Positions 37,209 through 46,018 of a DNA stretch of 64,000 nt are shown piece after piece. The stretch comes from Alteromonas sp. LOR (GTDB taxonomy: Bacteria > Pseudomonadota > Gammaproteobacteria > Enterobacterales > Alteromonadaceae). The notes under the pieces were generated by a model. It worked only from the letters and a program-made list of their open reading frames with translations, was not told where the DNA came from and ran no database searches. Position numbers and translations under genes: made by a program. Positions within the stretch are counted from its first letter, which is position 1. Every line of letters begins with the position of its first letter. The stretch lies in NCBI RefSeq assembly GCF_000753865.1, contig NZ_JQFW01000049.1, forward strand, positions 124,001 to 188,000. Direction: 5' to 3'.

Positions 37209-38234
37209 TCAATTTAACAGCAACTTTCTTTCTTCTTGGCTCGCTTTCAGTGCTGTTTCAATAACGTTGATCACTTCAACAACGCTAGCTGCATCGGCAG
37301 GTGAGTCGGCATCGCCTTTGATAGCGCCCGCTAGCTGTTCAAAAAAGGCCAAATATTCTCCGCGACGGGTTTCAATTACCTCAGTCATATCTTCATTTGA
37401 AAGTAGGCCGTGTTCGCTTTCAGGAGTGACTGCCCAGCTTTCACTTGCAAGGCTCATATTCGCCCTTAACTGATTTTCTTGCGGGTCTAGGTGAAACTTT
37501 CGAAAACTTGCTTTCGTTCCCTGTAAATCAAAGCGAAGTGTTGCCCCGCCTTGAAATGCTGAACTGCCAAGGTTCACAATCTTGTCGGCGTAATGAAGGG
37601 TAAGGTCAAAGGTATCGTCTGATTGCCCACCATCTCGCAGCGTTAGTACGCTGGCCGATACCGCCACGGGCTTGCCGAAAAGCTGAAGTGCTTGGTCGAT
37701 TAGGTGTGGCCCTAAGTCCCAGAATATCCCGCTGCCAGGGCCTTTGTTTTCACGCCATCGATTGCGTGGAGTAGGCCTAAAGCGGTCGAAGCGACTTTCA
37801 AAGCGCTTAATATCACCAAGCTTACCTTGCTCAATAAGCTGCTTTAAGGTGAGAAAATCGCCATCAAAACGCCGATTGTGAAACACGCATAATTGTTTCT
37901 TTTTCGCATGCGCCACATCAACCAGGTGCTTTGCATCGGCTGCGCTTAGGGTAAAAGGTTTCTCTACTAATACATGGCTGTTGTGCTCAAGTGCGAGTAA
38001 GGACTGTGACGCATGTAAATGATTAGGCGTTGTTATTACCACCAAATCAAATTGCGTGCTGTTTAGTGCTTCTTCCAACGATGAATAAACCACGGCATCA
38101 GGCAACGCAGTTTTCACCTCATCCGGCTTTGAGGACACAACGCCCTCAACGACAAAATCAGAAAGGTGCTGAAGAAAGGGCAAGTGGAAAGTGGTGGCCG
38201 AAAAGCCAAACCCGACTAGTAGCGTAGTGATCAT
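37209..38234 (-). CDS. Gfo/Idh/MocA family oxidoreductase
   Basis: 341 residues. The N-terminal Rossmann domain begins MITTLLVGFGFSATTFHLPF. HLHASQSLLALEHNSHVLVEKPFTL (shortened to its EKPF core) holds the catalytic Lys, and DLGPHLIDQALQLFG is in the substrate domain. It most resembles the YdgJ/YhhX-like NAD(P)-dependent sugar or inositol dehydrogenases. It lies behind glmU in the same direction but is separated from it by a terminator-like palindrome. Substrate unknown. Confidence 0.9.
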   Translation of the reverse strand: MITTLLVGFGFSATTFHLPFLQHLSDFVVEGVVSSKPDEVKTALPDAVVYSSLEEALNSTQFDLVVITTPNHLHASQSLLALEHNSHVLVEKPFTLSAADAKHLVDVAHAKKKQLCVFHNRRFDGDFLTLKQLIEQGKLGDIKRFESRFDRFRPTPRNRWRENKGPGSGIFWDLGPHLIDQALQLFGKPVAVSASVLTLRDGGQSDDTFDLTLHYADKIVNLGSSAFQGGATLRFDLQGTKASFRKFHLDPQENQLRANMSLASESWAVTPESEHGLLSNEDMTEVIETRRGEYLAFFEQLAGAIKGDADSPADAASVVEVINVIETALKASQEERKLLLN

Positions 38235-38252
38235 AGCAACTCCTAAAGCAAT

Positions 38253-38323
38253 AAAGGGGGTCAGAACCGAATAAAATGCAAGCCATGTTGCTGGCTTATT
38301 TTATTCGGTTCTGACCCCCTTTT
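38253..38323. repeat. Large palindrome with GGGGTCAGAACC arms, REP-like terminator
   Basis: Two arms of about 28 bases, each beginning AAAGGGGGTCAGAACCGA and reading on through ATAAAAT and AAGCCA, form a nearly perfect inverted repeat with a 2-base bulge and a small loop. GGGGTCAGA-type palindromes are typical of elements mobilised by REP-associated tyrosine transposases, though none is in the window. It sits just behind the glmU stop and its T-rich flank lets it work as a terminator. Confidence 0.75.
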
Positions 38324-38326
38324 ATT

Positions 38327-39685
38327 TTATTTTTTGGTGGGGCGTGGCCAGTTTGCTATGTTGCGCTGCTTGCCACGGGCGACGGCGAGGGCGCTGTCGT
38401 CAACTGCCGATGTGATTACTGAGCCGGCGCCTACGGTTGCGTTATCGCCTACATTTACGGGCGCAACAAGGGATGAGTTAGAGCCGATAAATGCGTTCTC
38501 ACCAATAATGGTTTTCGATTTATTTACACCATCGTAATTACAGGTAATGGTGCCCGCACCAATATTTGCGTTAGCACCAACCTCGGCATCGCCAAGGTAA
38601 GTAAGGTGGTTTGCTTTTGCACCTTCACCTAATACTGTCTTTTTCATTTCCACAAAGTTGCCAACCTTGGCGTTTTTGTGCATAACCGCACCAGGGCGTA
38701 AGCGCGCATAAGGTCCTACCACACAGGCTTCGCCTACATTTGCTTGCTCAATGATAGAGTTGGCTTCAATAATAGCGTTATCTGCAATGTGGCAGTCGCG
38801 TAATATGCAATTTGCCCCAATAGTAACGTTGTTACCTAGGGTTACATTACCTTCCACAATCACATTTACGTCGATTACAACGTCGTTTCCAGCTGCTAAC
38901 GTGCCGCGCATATCAAAGCGTGCTGGGTCTAACAGCGTAACACCGTCAGTCATTAGCTGCTGCGCCTGACGAGCCTGCAAGGCGCGCTCAAGGTTAGACA
39001 GTTGAATGCGGTTATTAACACCCTCAACTTCAACCGCCGACGCTGGCTGAGCAGACTGAATACGCTTTCCTTCAGAGGCTGCCATAGCGATAACATCGGT
39101 AAGGTAATACTCGCCTTGGGCATTGTCGTTACTTAAGTTGTGTAACCAACGCTTAAGATCAGCCCCAGACATCATCATCATGCCGGTATTAATCTCTTTG
39201 ATTGCGCGCTGCTCATCAGAGGCATCTTTATGTTCAACAATTTGAGTGATGTTGTCGTTTTCTCTCACAATTCGGCCCATGCCTGTGGGGTCGTCTAATT
39301 CAACGGTAAGTAAGGCTAAATCACAGCTGGCTTTTACCTCTTTTAACGCATCTAAGGTTTCTTCTCTAATAAGCGGGGCGTCGCCTACCAGTACTAAAAC
39401 ATCTTCATTGTCTTTTATATGAGGCGCGGCTTGTTGAACTGCATGGCCTGTTCCTAGCTGCTCAGACTGAAGGCACCAGTTTAGGTTGTCTTCAACAATG
39501 GTCTGTTGCAGCAAGTCACCGCCGTGGCCGTAAACAAGGTGGATGTTGTCTGCACCTAACGACTTCACCGTATTGATAATACGCTGAACCATTGGAACGC
39601 CGCCTACTTTATGAAGCACCTTTGGAAGCGAAGATTTCATGCGAGTACCTTTACCCGCTGCTAAAACAACCACTGAAAAAGCCAT
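38327..39685 (-). CDS. glmU: Bifunctional GlcNAc-1-P uridyltransferase/GlcN-1-P acetyltransferase
   Basis: Performs the last two steps of UDP-GlcNAc synthesis. 452 residues: N-terminal pyrophosphorylase domain with [20 protein letters not shown], and a left-handed beta-helix of hexapeptide repeats from about residue 250 ([36 protein letters not shown]). The acetyltransferase end is [20 protein letters not shown]. Length and motifs are complete. It belongs to the same pathway as glmS, which lies 2.2 kb away, but the two are separated by other genes. Confidence 0.98.
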   Translation of the reverse strand: MAFSVVVLAAGKGTRMKSSLPKVLHKVGGVPMVQRIINTVKSLGADNIHLVYGHGGDLLQQTIVEDNLNWCLQSEQLGTGHAVQQAAPHIKDNEDVLVLVGDAPLIREETLDALKEVKASCDLALLTVELDDPTGMGRIVRENDNITQIVEHKDASDEQRAIKEINTGMMMMSGADLKRWLHNLSNDNAQGEYYLTDVIAMAASEGKRIQSAQPASAVEVEGVNNRIQLSNLERALQARQAQQLMTDGVTLLDPARFDMRGTLAAGNDVVIDVNVIVEGNVTLGNNVTIGANCILRDCHIADNAIIEANSIIEQANVGEACVVGPYARLRPGAVMHKNAKVGNFVEMKKTVLGEGAKANHLTYLGDAEVGANANIGAGTITCNYDGVNKSKTIIGENAFIGSNSSLVAPVNVGDNATVGAGSVITSAVDDSALAVARGKQRNIANWPRPTKK

Positions 39686-39927
39686 ACAATCCCTTTATTG
39701 TGTAAACATAGTTTTTATCTGCACGTAGTGTAACTAAGCATTGATGAGATGTCAGCGGATGAATGCGCCCTGTCACGGTTTAAATACACCAACTACCTGC
39801 CAGTTTGTTTTCTAGTTAGCCCTTTAGGCTAATCTTGAGGTAAACGTGCTAGTAGTTCATATTTGCAACAGGTATACTTTGTTTTGGAAAATTTCAGTTC
39901 AGCCAGGCAAGGGAGCATGCGCAGTCT

Positions 39928-41349
39928 GTGAACACATTTAGAACCCTACATAGAAGCATATTGATGCTTTTTGCAGTCGTTGTGGTAGCGATTGTAACTT
40001 TAGTGCACTTTAGCATTTCGAAAATAGTAGCAGAGCAAAGCCGCGCCCAGCAGCAGTCACTTTCACCCGCTATATCGCTTATTGTAGAACAGCTGCTCAA
40101 ACCCCTGCATATTTCTGACGCCCTTGGTCACTCGACAGAGCTTGTAGATTTACTCAATCAAGATTCAGTCGATAGCGACGCTGCATTTAGCACCTTACAA
40201 CGCCTTGAAGAAGAGTTTGGCCTGTCTTTTTTCATCGCCAGCGAAACAGACAGAAAACAATACAACTCCGATGGCACCATCATTAACCTAATTGAAGGTG
40301 AAGTAAGCTGGTATTTTAAGTACCGCGATTACCCTACTGATGCAGTGGCCGATATCGGTAAGTGGGAAGACACCCACCTGTACATCGACATTAAAATTCA
40401 CAATAAAGAAGGCGAATTTCTTGGCTTTTTTGGCGTAGGTAAAAGCTTGCGCAGCTTTATAGAAATATTCGACTCTTACAAACAAGAGTACGGCTACGAC
40501 TTTCTATTCGTCGATAAAGAGGGCGACATTATGTTGTCGTCTGATCCAGCGTTAGTTGCCACCTATTCAGACTTTACCAACCTGTCTGAATTACCTTGGT
40601 ACGCAAGCCTGCCGCTTTCCATTCAAAATGAGCAGGCGCTTAACAACAAGCTAGTTACCATTAACGAAAAAGACTTTTTGATTGCAGAGGTAAAGCTGAA
40701 TCAGTTTGGCTGGACGGTGTTTTTATTAAGCCCGCTAGAAGACAGACAAGCTGAGATTTCACAAGCCTTTATATTTAGCGTTGTAACACTGCTTGTGGTT
40801 GTGTTCTCTCTATTTTTATTGATATACAACTTACTGTATTACTTTAGAAAAGATATGCAGCCAGACCTGATAGTTCGCCAGACAAACCGCCTTCCCGAAA
40901 AGGACAGCTTGCAGCTTATTTACAAAAGCCTACTAGCAGAGCACGGTTCGCTAAGTGTTGTAGTGGTAAACGTCGATGAAATGACCACCATTGTTGATGC
41001 GCACGGTCGCAACACGGGTGATGATATTTTAGATAAGGTAGCTATTTACCTATCAGAAAAGCTGCGAGACCAAGACGTGTTAGGGCGTTGGAGCAGCGAC
41101 GAGTTTATTATCTTTTTGCCGCAAACAGGGCCTCATGTGGCCTTAGAACTGGCACAAAACCTACGTCATGGTGTGGCAACACTACCACCACTTGCCGAAT
41201 ACCCAGACATTCAGATTACAGCATCGTTTGGTATTTCGTACACCGCCTCAGTACGGCCATTACAAGAAGTGACCGCCCATGCGGAAGACGCTCTGTATCA
41301 GGCTAAGCGAGATGGAAGCAACCTAGTGCGTATGCAGTTAATAGACTAG
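39928..41349 (+). CDS. Membrane GGDEF protein with degenerate active site
   Basis: 473 residues: N-terminal helix, an extracellular dCACHE-like sensor (residues about 35-270), a second helix (FSVVTLLVVVFSLFLLIYNLL) and a GGDEF-type domain. The signature reads RWSSDEFIIFLP, i.e. SSDEF in place of GGDEF, so catalysis is doubtful. The inhibitory site RDQD, five residues upstream, is kept, which would allow c-di-GMP binding. It probably acts as a receptor or weak cyclase. The start is GTG. Confidence 0.85.
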   Translation: MNTFRTLHRSILMLFAVVVVAIVTLVHFSISKIVAEQSRAQQQSLSPAISLIVEQLLKPLHISDALGHSTELVDLLNQDSVDSDAAFSTLQRLEEEFGLSFFIASETDRKQYNSDGTIINLIEGEVSWYFKYRDYPTDAVADIGKWEDTHLYIDIKIHNKEGEFLGFFGVGKSLRSFIEIFDSYKQEYGYDFLFVDKEGDIMLSSDPALVATYSDFTNLSELPWYASLPLSIQNEQALNNKLVTINEKDFLIAEVKLNQFGWTVFLLSPLEDRQAEISQAFIFSVVTLLVVVFSLFLLIYNLLYYFRKDMQPDLIVRQTNRLPEKDSLQLIYKSLLAEHGSLSVVVVNVDEMTTIVDAHGRNTGDDILDKVAIYLSEKLRDQDVLGRWSSDEFIIFLPQTGPHVALELAQNLRHGVATLPPLAEYPDIQITASFGISYTASVRPLQEVTAHAEDALYQAKRDGSNLVRMQLID

Positions 41350-41372
41350 GGCGTTTAACCTGTGTTCTACAA

Positions 41373-41405
41373 AAAAAGCAGCGTGCCGAAACACGCTGCT
41401 TTTTT
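41373..41405. terminator. Bidirectional terminator
   Basis: GCAGCGTG (41378-41385) and CACGCTGC (41392-41399) form a perfect stem, with A-run before and T-run after. It ends both the GGDEF gene and the converging exporter gene. Confidence 0.92.
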
Positions 41406-41434
41406 ATTGCTGTTTACCTTGGGTTTGAGCTAAT

Positions 41435-42325
41435 TTAGGCCGATTCAAGCCTCGACTTTTTTCTACGCTTGGTTAACACACCCGTAGTGAGCGCTACGCC
41501 TAACAATATCATGATACCGCCAACGATGGTTTGCGCAGAAAGGTGTTCTTGCAGCAATAATACGCCCCAAATAATGCCAAATAACGGTACCAGATAGGCA
41601 ACGGTAATCGCTTTTGCCGGCCCCACATCAGCAATCAGTTTAAAGTATAGGATGTACGCAATTCCTGTTCCACCGATAGCCAATGCCACCGCATTAATCC
41701 ACGCATTATTACTTGGCATGGTAGCCGGCAGCGTAGCAAGGGCGAAGGGCGCTAACATAATGCTCGCAAAAGCCTGGCTGCCAGTCGCGACGGCAAGAGG
41801 CTTAACACCTTGCAGCCACTTTTTCATCATACTGGCAGCTATTCCGTAGCAAGTAGTAGCAAGCAGTGCGGTAAGAATGGGAAAGAAGCTCACCTCACCC
41901 TCACCGAGTTTTTGCTGACTGATAACAGCTACGCCAACAAACCCAACCAGTAAACCTACAATGGCACTTTTTGTGAGCTTATCTCCTAGCCACAGCCAGG
42001 CAACAATGGCGCCGAACATGGGCGCAGTTGCATTTAATATGGCATTCACCCCAGCCTCTAAGTGCAGGCTGCTGTAATTAAAAAGAACAAATGGAATAGC
42101 GGTATTCACTAAGCCAACCAAGGCGATGGCAAACCAATGATGCCTAATTTGCGATAACCCACCCTTTAGCACCAGTAGCGGCAATAACACCGCCGTAGCA
42201 AGCAGCGTTCGAACCGCCACCAGCACATAAATACCAAATTCGGGGGCCGCCACTCGCATGAAGATAAACGAGCCCCCCCAGATACCGGCTAACACCACCA
42301 GTGCGATTATATCTCTTAGTCCCAT
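41435..42325 (-). CDS. EamA family (DMT) transporter
   Basis: 296 residues with ten helices in two EamA repeats (GGSFIFMRVAAPEFG in the first, GIAYILYFKLIADVGPAKA in the second) and a basic C-terminal tail. Drug/metabolite exporter family; substrate unknown. Its start overlaps the end of the ogt gene by ten bases, so it belongs to the alkylation-repair operon. Confidence 0.88.
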   Translation of the reverse strand: MGLRDIIALVVLAGIWGGSFIFMRVAAPEFGIYVLVAVRTLLATAVLLPLLVLKGGLSQIRHHWFAIALVGLVNTAIPFVLFNYSSLHLEAGVNAILNATAPMFGAIVAWLWLGDKLTKSAIVGLLVGFVGVAVISQQKLGEGEVSFFPILTALLATTCYGIAASMMKKWLQGVKPLAVATGSQAFASIMLAPFALATLPATMPSNNAWINAVALAIGGTGIAYILYFKLIADVGPAKAITVAYLVPLFGIIWGVLLLQEHLSAQTIVGGIMILLGVALTTGVLTKRRKKSRLESA

Positions 42326-42849
42326 AGTCCGCCTTGGGCTCCCTCTAAATTGAGCAAAAACTGCTTTCGCGCTAAACCACCCGCATACCCTGTTAGCGTT
42401 TTATTGCTGCCAATAACTCGATGACACGGTACTACAATGGCAATGGGGTTTTTACCATTCGCAAGCCCTACCGCTCTTACTGCTTTAGGGTTACCAATGT
42501 GTTTTGCAATGTCTAAGTAACTTACGGTTTGTCCGTAAGGTATGCTTTGCAACGCTTTCCATACCGACGTTTGAAACTCTGTGCCTTTGACTTCTATAGG
42601 CAAATCGAATTCGTGACGCGTTTTTGCAAAATAGGCCGATAGCTGTGAACAAGCTTCTTCGGTAATGCCATTAGGTACGCCCTCCTTACCGCTATCTTTA
42701 GCGCTGCCTTTTACACTGTCTTTTAAGCAACCTTCAGGCTCACTAAACGCAATGCGGGTAACACCTATATTGCTTGCTGTCACCGTTACCACGCCTTGCT
42801 CTGTAGGTATCGATTGAGAAAAAACCTCTGATGCGGTGTCTGTATTCAC
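42316..42849 (-). CDS. ogt: Methylated-DNA--protein-cysteine methyltransferase
   Basis: Repairs O6-methylguanine by suicidal transfer of the methyl group to Cys. The active site is VVPCHRVIGSN, preceded by the helix-turn-helix with PYGQTVSYLDIAKHIGNPKAVRAVG. I place the start at GTG 42849, which overlaps the stop of the upstream gene as GTGA and has AAGGATCC in front, giving 177 residues. A longer frame to 42909 would overlap that gene by 64 bases. It is middle gene of an ada-alkA/ogt/eamA operon. Confidence 0.93.
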   Translation of the reverse strand: MNTDTASEVFSQSIPTEQGVVTVTASNIGVTRIAFSEPEGCLKDSVKGSAKDSGKEGVPNGITEEACSQLSAYFAKTRHEFDLPIEVKGTEFQTSVWKALQSIPYGQTVSYLDIAKHIGNPKAVRAVGLANGKNPIAIVVPCHRVIGSNKTLTGYAGGLARKQFLLNLEGAQGGLWD

Positions 42850-44420
42850 TGGCTTGGATCCTTTTTGACTCTGTTGGCGCTTTGTTTTCTGACTGGTTTC
42901 GGTGCACAATTTTTATCTGGCTCAGGCGCCCCGCCTGCTTGAGGAAGCTGGGAGAGCTGCCAGAGTTGCAGCGTAAGATAGCTTCGCCACGGCGCTGCAT
43001 CACCTGCGCAAACGGGGTAACGCTTTGCCATTTTTTTCACAATAAGATCGCCTTCAAGATAAACATCGGGGTCTCGTTCGCCGCGCATCTTAATATAATC
43101 TACTGTCCACGGCCCAACACCTTTTACCGCCAGCATATCTTCATGGCTCGGGGAGCGACTTTGAGAGCGGCTTGGAAAATGGCTCTCAGAACAGTCCTCT
43201 GAAGAACTCGGCGAAGCGACATCAGGTTGACTGCTAGAAAACAGCTGAGCAAAGCTTTTAATCGCATTTTTTCTGGCCTGGGGCATCCGCAAAAAAGATA
43301 GATCGCTACTCGCTACCGCAGATGCTGAAGGAAAACTATAGCGAAGCTCATCGTCGAAGACATCGCTTTTACCCAAATGATGCACTAGCAAAGTCAGCTG
43401 GCCAATAGCCGCTTTTACGCTAACTTGCTGACCCACAATAGCTCGGCAACCGGCCTCAAACACGCTCCATGCACTTGGCAGTCTTAACCCTTCTACAAGC
43501 TGCGTCTTTATTAATCCTGCATTGAGTAAGCCGCGCTCAATAAGCATAGGATCCGCCTTTAAATCTAACATGGCTTTTATGTTTTCAATTACCCGGTAAA
43601 GCGGCGATAAATCACTCAATGTTATTGCTACTTCAAACCCGCCTTTGCGAGCATTGTGTATGGCGCAAAAATGCCCTTTCACGCCGTCAAACTCAAACCA
43701 GCGCTGATAACTGCTCTCGGTCACTAGTTCCATTGCAGCAACCGCACGGCCAGCTAAAAAATCTCTCACATAAGGCCAATCGTAAGGAGGGCGATAGGAA
43801 AGAAATAGCCGGATATTTTGGCCTCTCTCTTGGCCTGGCTCTTGGCTAGCCTTTTTACTAGTGCGCCTAAGCCCTGATGGCGATGTTTTACAGTACTGCT
43901 GAACGACTCTTTGTAGCTGACGCTGAGATGAAAAGCCACAGCTTATCGCTACATCAAGCAGAGGCAAGGTGGTTTGCTGTATAAGTTGCTTAGCAAATAG
44001 CGCCTGCTGCATTGTTTGAAATTGTTTTGGCGACAAACCAATAGCGTCGGTAAGCAATTTATTGGCATAGCGCTCGCTTATGCCAAGGCGAGATGCAATA
44101 TGACTAATTGGCTGGGCTGGTATTTCAGACAATAACGACAGTGCCCGCTGCACCGTAGTGTCTACCCCTTCCCAAGCGGGAGATTGAGGCGCACTGTCAG
44201 GCCGACACCGCAAACATGGCCTGAATCCATCAGACATGGCTTGAGCCGCAAAACTATAATAAGCCACATTTTCTTCTTTCGGCAGCTTTGCAGGGCAAAT
44301 AGGCCGGCAGAAGATTCCTGTTGTTTTCACTGCAACAAAAAAGCGACCATCAAATCGCGCATCTCTGCTGCATCTGGCTGATGAATAGGCTTGTTGTTGA
44401 GCACTGTCTATTGACGACAT
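42846..44420 (-). CDS. Ada-AlkA fusion: methyl-sensing regulator plus 3-methyladenine glycosylase
   Basis: 524 residues joining three modules. Residues 1-90 are the Ada zinc domain with RFDGRFFVAVKTTGIFCRP and four Cys (FCRPICP, CLRCRPD), which takes methyl groups from phosphotriesters. Residues about 95-190 are an AraC-type DNA-binding domain. The rest is an AlkA glycosylase with VGQQVSVKAA and the helix-hairpin-helix GVGPWTVDYIKMRG, whose catalytic Asp is in YLEGDL. One polypeptide thus senses alkylation, activates genes and repairs bases. A stretch rich in Ser (SSSQPDVASPSSSEDCSESH) interrupts the glycosylase domain and is unusual. Confidence 0.93.
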   Translation of the reverse strand: MSSIDSAQQQAYSSARCSRDARFDGRFFVAVKTTGIFCRPICPAKLPKEENVAYYSFAAQAMSDGFRPCLRCRPDSAPQSPAWEGVDTTVQRALSLLSEIPAQPISHIASRLGISERYANKLLTDAIGLSPKQFQTMQQALFAKQLIQQTTLPLLDVAISCGFSSQRQLQRVVQQYCKTSPSGLRRTSKKASQEPGQERGQNIRLFLSYRPPYDWPYVRDFLAGRAVAAMELVTESSYQRWFEFDGVKGHFCAIHNARKGGFEVAITLSDLSPLYRVIENIKAMLDLKADPMLIERGLLNAGLIKTQLVEGLRLPSAWSVFEAGCRAIVGQQVSVKAAIGQLTLLVHHLGKSDVFDDELRYSFPSASAVASSDLSFLRMPQARKNAIKSFAQLFSSSQPDVASPSSSEDCSESHFPSRSQSRSPSHEDMLAVKGVGPWTVDYIKMRGERDPDVYLEGDLIVKKMAKRYPVCAGDAAPWRSYLTLQLWQLSQLPQAGGAPEPDKNCAPKPVRKQSANRVKKDPSQ

Positions 44421-44781
44421 TGAAACCTCTTACACATATCAATCGCGTTAAGCTTGCGTTGGCAATATTTGCCTTGGCCATACGCTTTTGCTTTTTGGCT
44501 GTTCTTAAAAACACTTATACACAGATGCCTAGTTTACGCGTAAAAACCGAAATTAAGGCGACAAAATCAGAACTCACTATTTTGTCATACTTTTTCTGCT
44601 CTGCGCGCTGCATTGCTTTTTTACCGTTTCTCAGTGCTTATTAATAGTTATCGTCACTCTTTAAATAAGTGCCGTTTTTACGCGCATTTGATAAATGACC
44701 AACCTATCCGCATAATATCGCCACCTTGATAACAACTGCCTATCTCTTATTGCAGAGAAGCCGGCCTAATGAGCTAACTGT
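44421..44781. other. Intergenic between divergent genes
   Basis: 361 bases without a convincing gene. It must hold the Ada-controlled promoter of the repair operon, but I see no clear A-box. A frame of about 107 codons here crosses into the Ada gene and does not look like protein. Confidence 0.4.
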
Positions 44782-45924
44782 ATGCCAACTATTTTGCGCA
44801 TTTCGATGTCGCGCTTTTTTCTAATGTGTGCATTGCCGCTGCTAGTGCTTTACTCGCACACATTGTCTGCTGACTGGCTTGATAACTATGCCAGCTATGT
44901 AAAAAAAGAGGCAGATAAATACAATGTACCTGGCTATGCATTTGTTTTTTATGAACAAGGGAAAACGCCCCGAGTTTATGTGTACGGAAAAACGCGCAAG
45001 CGGGGCGGCGAAAAGGTAACCAAAGACACCGTATTTCGCCTGGCATCCGTATCGAAGACTTTCACAGCACTGCTTAGCGCTAAATTGGTAGAGCGAAACC
45101 AGCTATCGTGGAACACACCCATTAAAACCCTACTTCCAGACATTCCTTTCAAGGGCAAGGGTATGGAGGCACTAGAACTTCAGCATATTATTGGGCAATC
45201 AAGCGGCTTTATGCCAAATGCCTACGATAATTTAATTGAAGCCGACTATTCATTAGAACGTGTACTAACCTCCCTAGGTGAGCTTGAGCCACTGTGTAAA
45301 CCGGGAGACTGCTACACGTATCAAAACGCTTTGTTTGGCGCGCTAGAGTACTACTTCAGCGGGCAAGACACGTCTTATTCTAGCCAAATTCAATCTTACC
45401 TTTTCTCTCCGCTGGGTATGACATCGTCAAGTGTTGGTAAAGGCGGGCTGCTTGCCTCAGAATCATGGGCACGCCCACACATCGCCATTGCCCGCAATAA
45501 ATGGCACGAGGGTAAAGTAGAAAGCAATTACTACCGCTTTTCACCTGCCGCCGGGGTTAACGCCAGTATTTACGACATGACTATTTATTTGCAGGCATTG
45601 CTGGGAGAGTTTCCCACCGTAATCTCTAAAGAAATGGTGGAATATATCACCACAGAACGAGTACGCACTAAGCGCGAAACCTATCGCCGAGGCTGGCGAG
45701 GTATGATTAACGACGCCCACTATGGCTTGGGTTGGCGTGTTTACGACCTTGATGGCAAACAGCTAAATTATCACGGCGGATGGGTAAAAGGTTATCGTGC
45801 AGACGTGGCTTTCATGCCTGAGAAAAAGGCGGGATATGTCATGTTGATGAATGCAGAGTCGAACATGATTAACAGCGCTACTGCAGAGCTGTGGAAACGC
45901 TTTTTAAAACAAGCCGACGACTAA
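44782..45924 (+). CDS. Serine hydrolase, class C beta-lactamase/PBP fold
   Basis: 380 residues with a signal peptide (FLMCALPLLVLYSHTLSA) and the SxxK catalytic motif as SVSK (Ser89, Lys92), a YQN second motif and HGG as the third. This is the beta-lactamase family covering AmpC, DD-peptidases and esterases. No resistance context; it could trim peptidoglycan or esters. The three motifs are complete, so it should be active. Confidence 0.87.
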   Translation: MPTILRISMSRFFLMCALPLLVLYSHTLSADWLDNYASYVKKEADKYNVPGYAFVFYEQGKTPRVYVYGKTRKRGGEKVTKDTVFRLASVSKTFTALLSAKLVERNQLSWNTPIKTLLPDIPFKGKGMEALELQHIIGQSSGFMPNAYDNLIEADYSLERVLTSLGELEPLCKPGDCYTYQNALFGALEYYFSGQDTSYSSQIQSYLFSPLGMTSSSVGKGGLLASESWARPHIAIARNKWHEGKVESNYYRFSPAAGVNASIYDMTIYLQALLGEFPTVISKEMVEYITTERVRTKRETYRRGWRGMINDAHYGLGWRVYDLDGKQLNYHGGWVKGYRADVAFMPEKKAGYVMLMNAESNMINSATAELWKRFLKQADD

Positions 45925-46018
45925 GCTCGCCGGCTCGTACTAACTCAATGGCTTATCACTGTGCTTGCTACTTTGAATCTTCATATCCAGAAGAAAAGCT
46001 AGCCAAGCGCAGCGGTAC

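Noticed and set aside
42850..42909. The longer start of ogt at 42909
   Set aside because: It would overlap the Ada-AlkA gene by 64 bases; the GTG at 42849 has a Shine-Dalgarno and the usual GTGA overlap.
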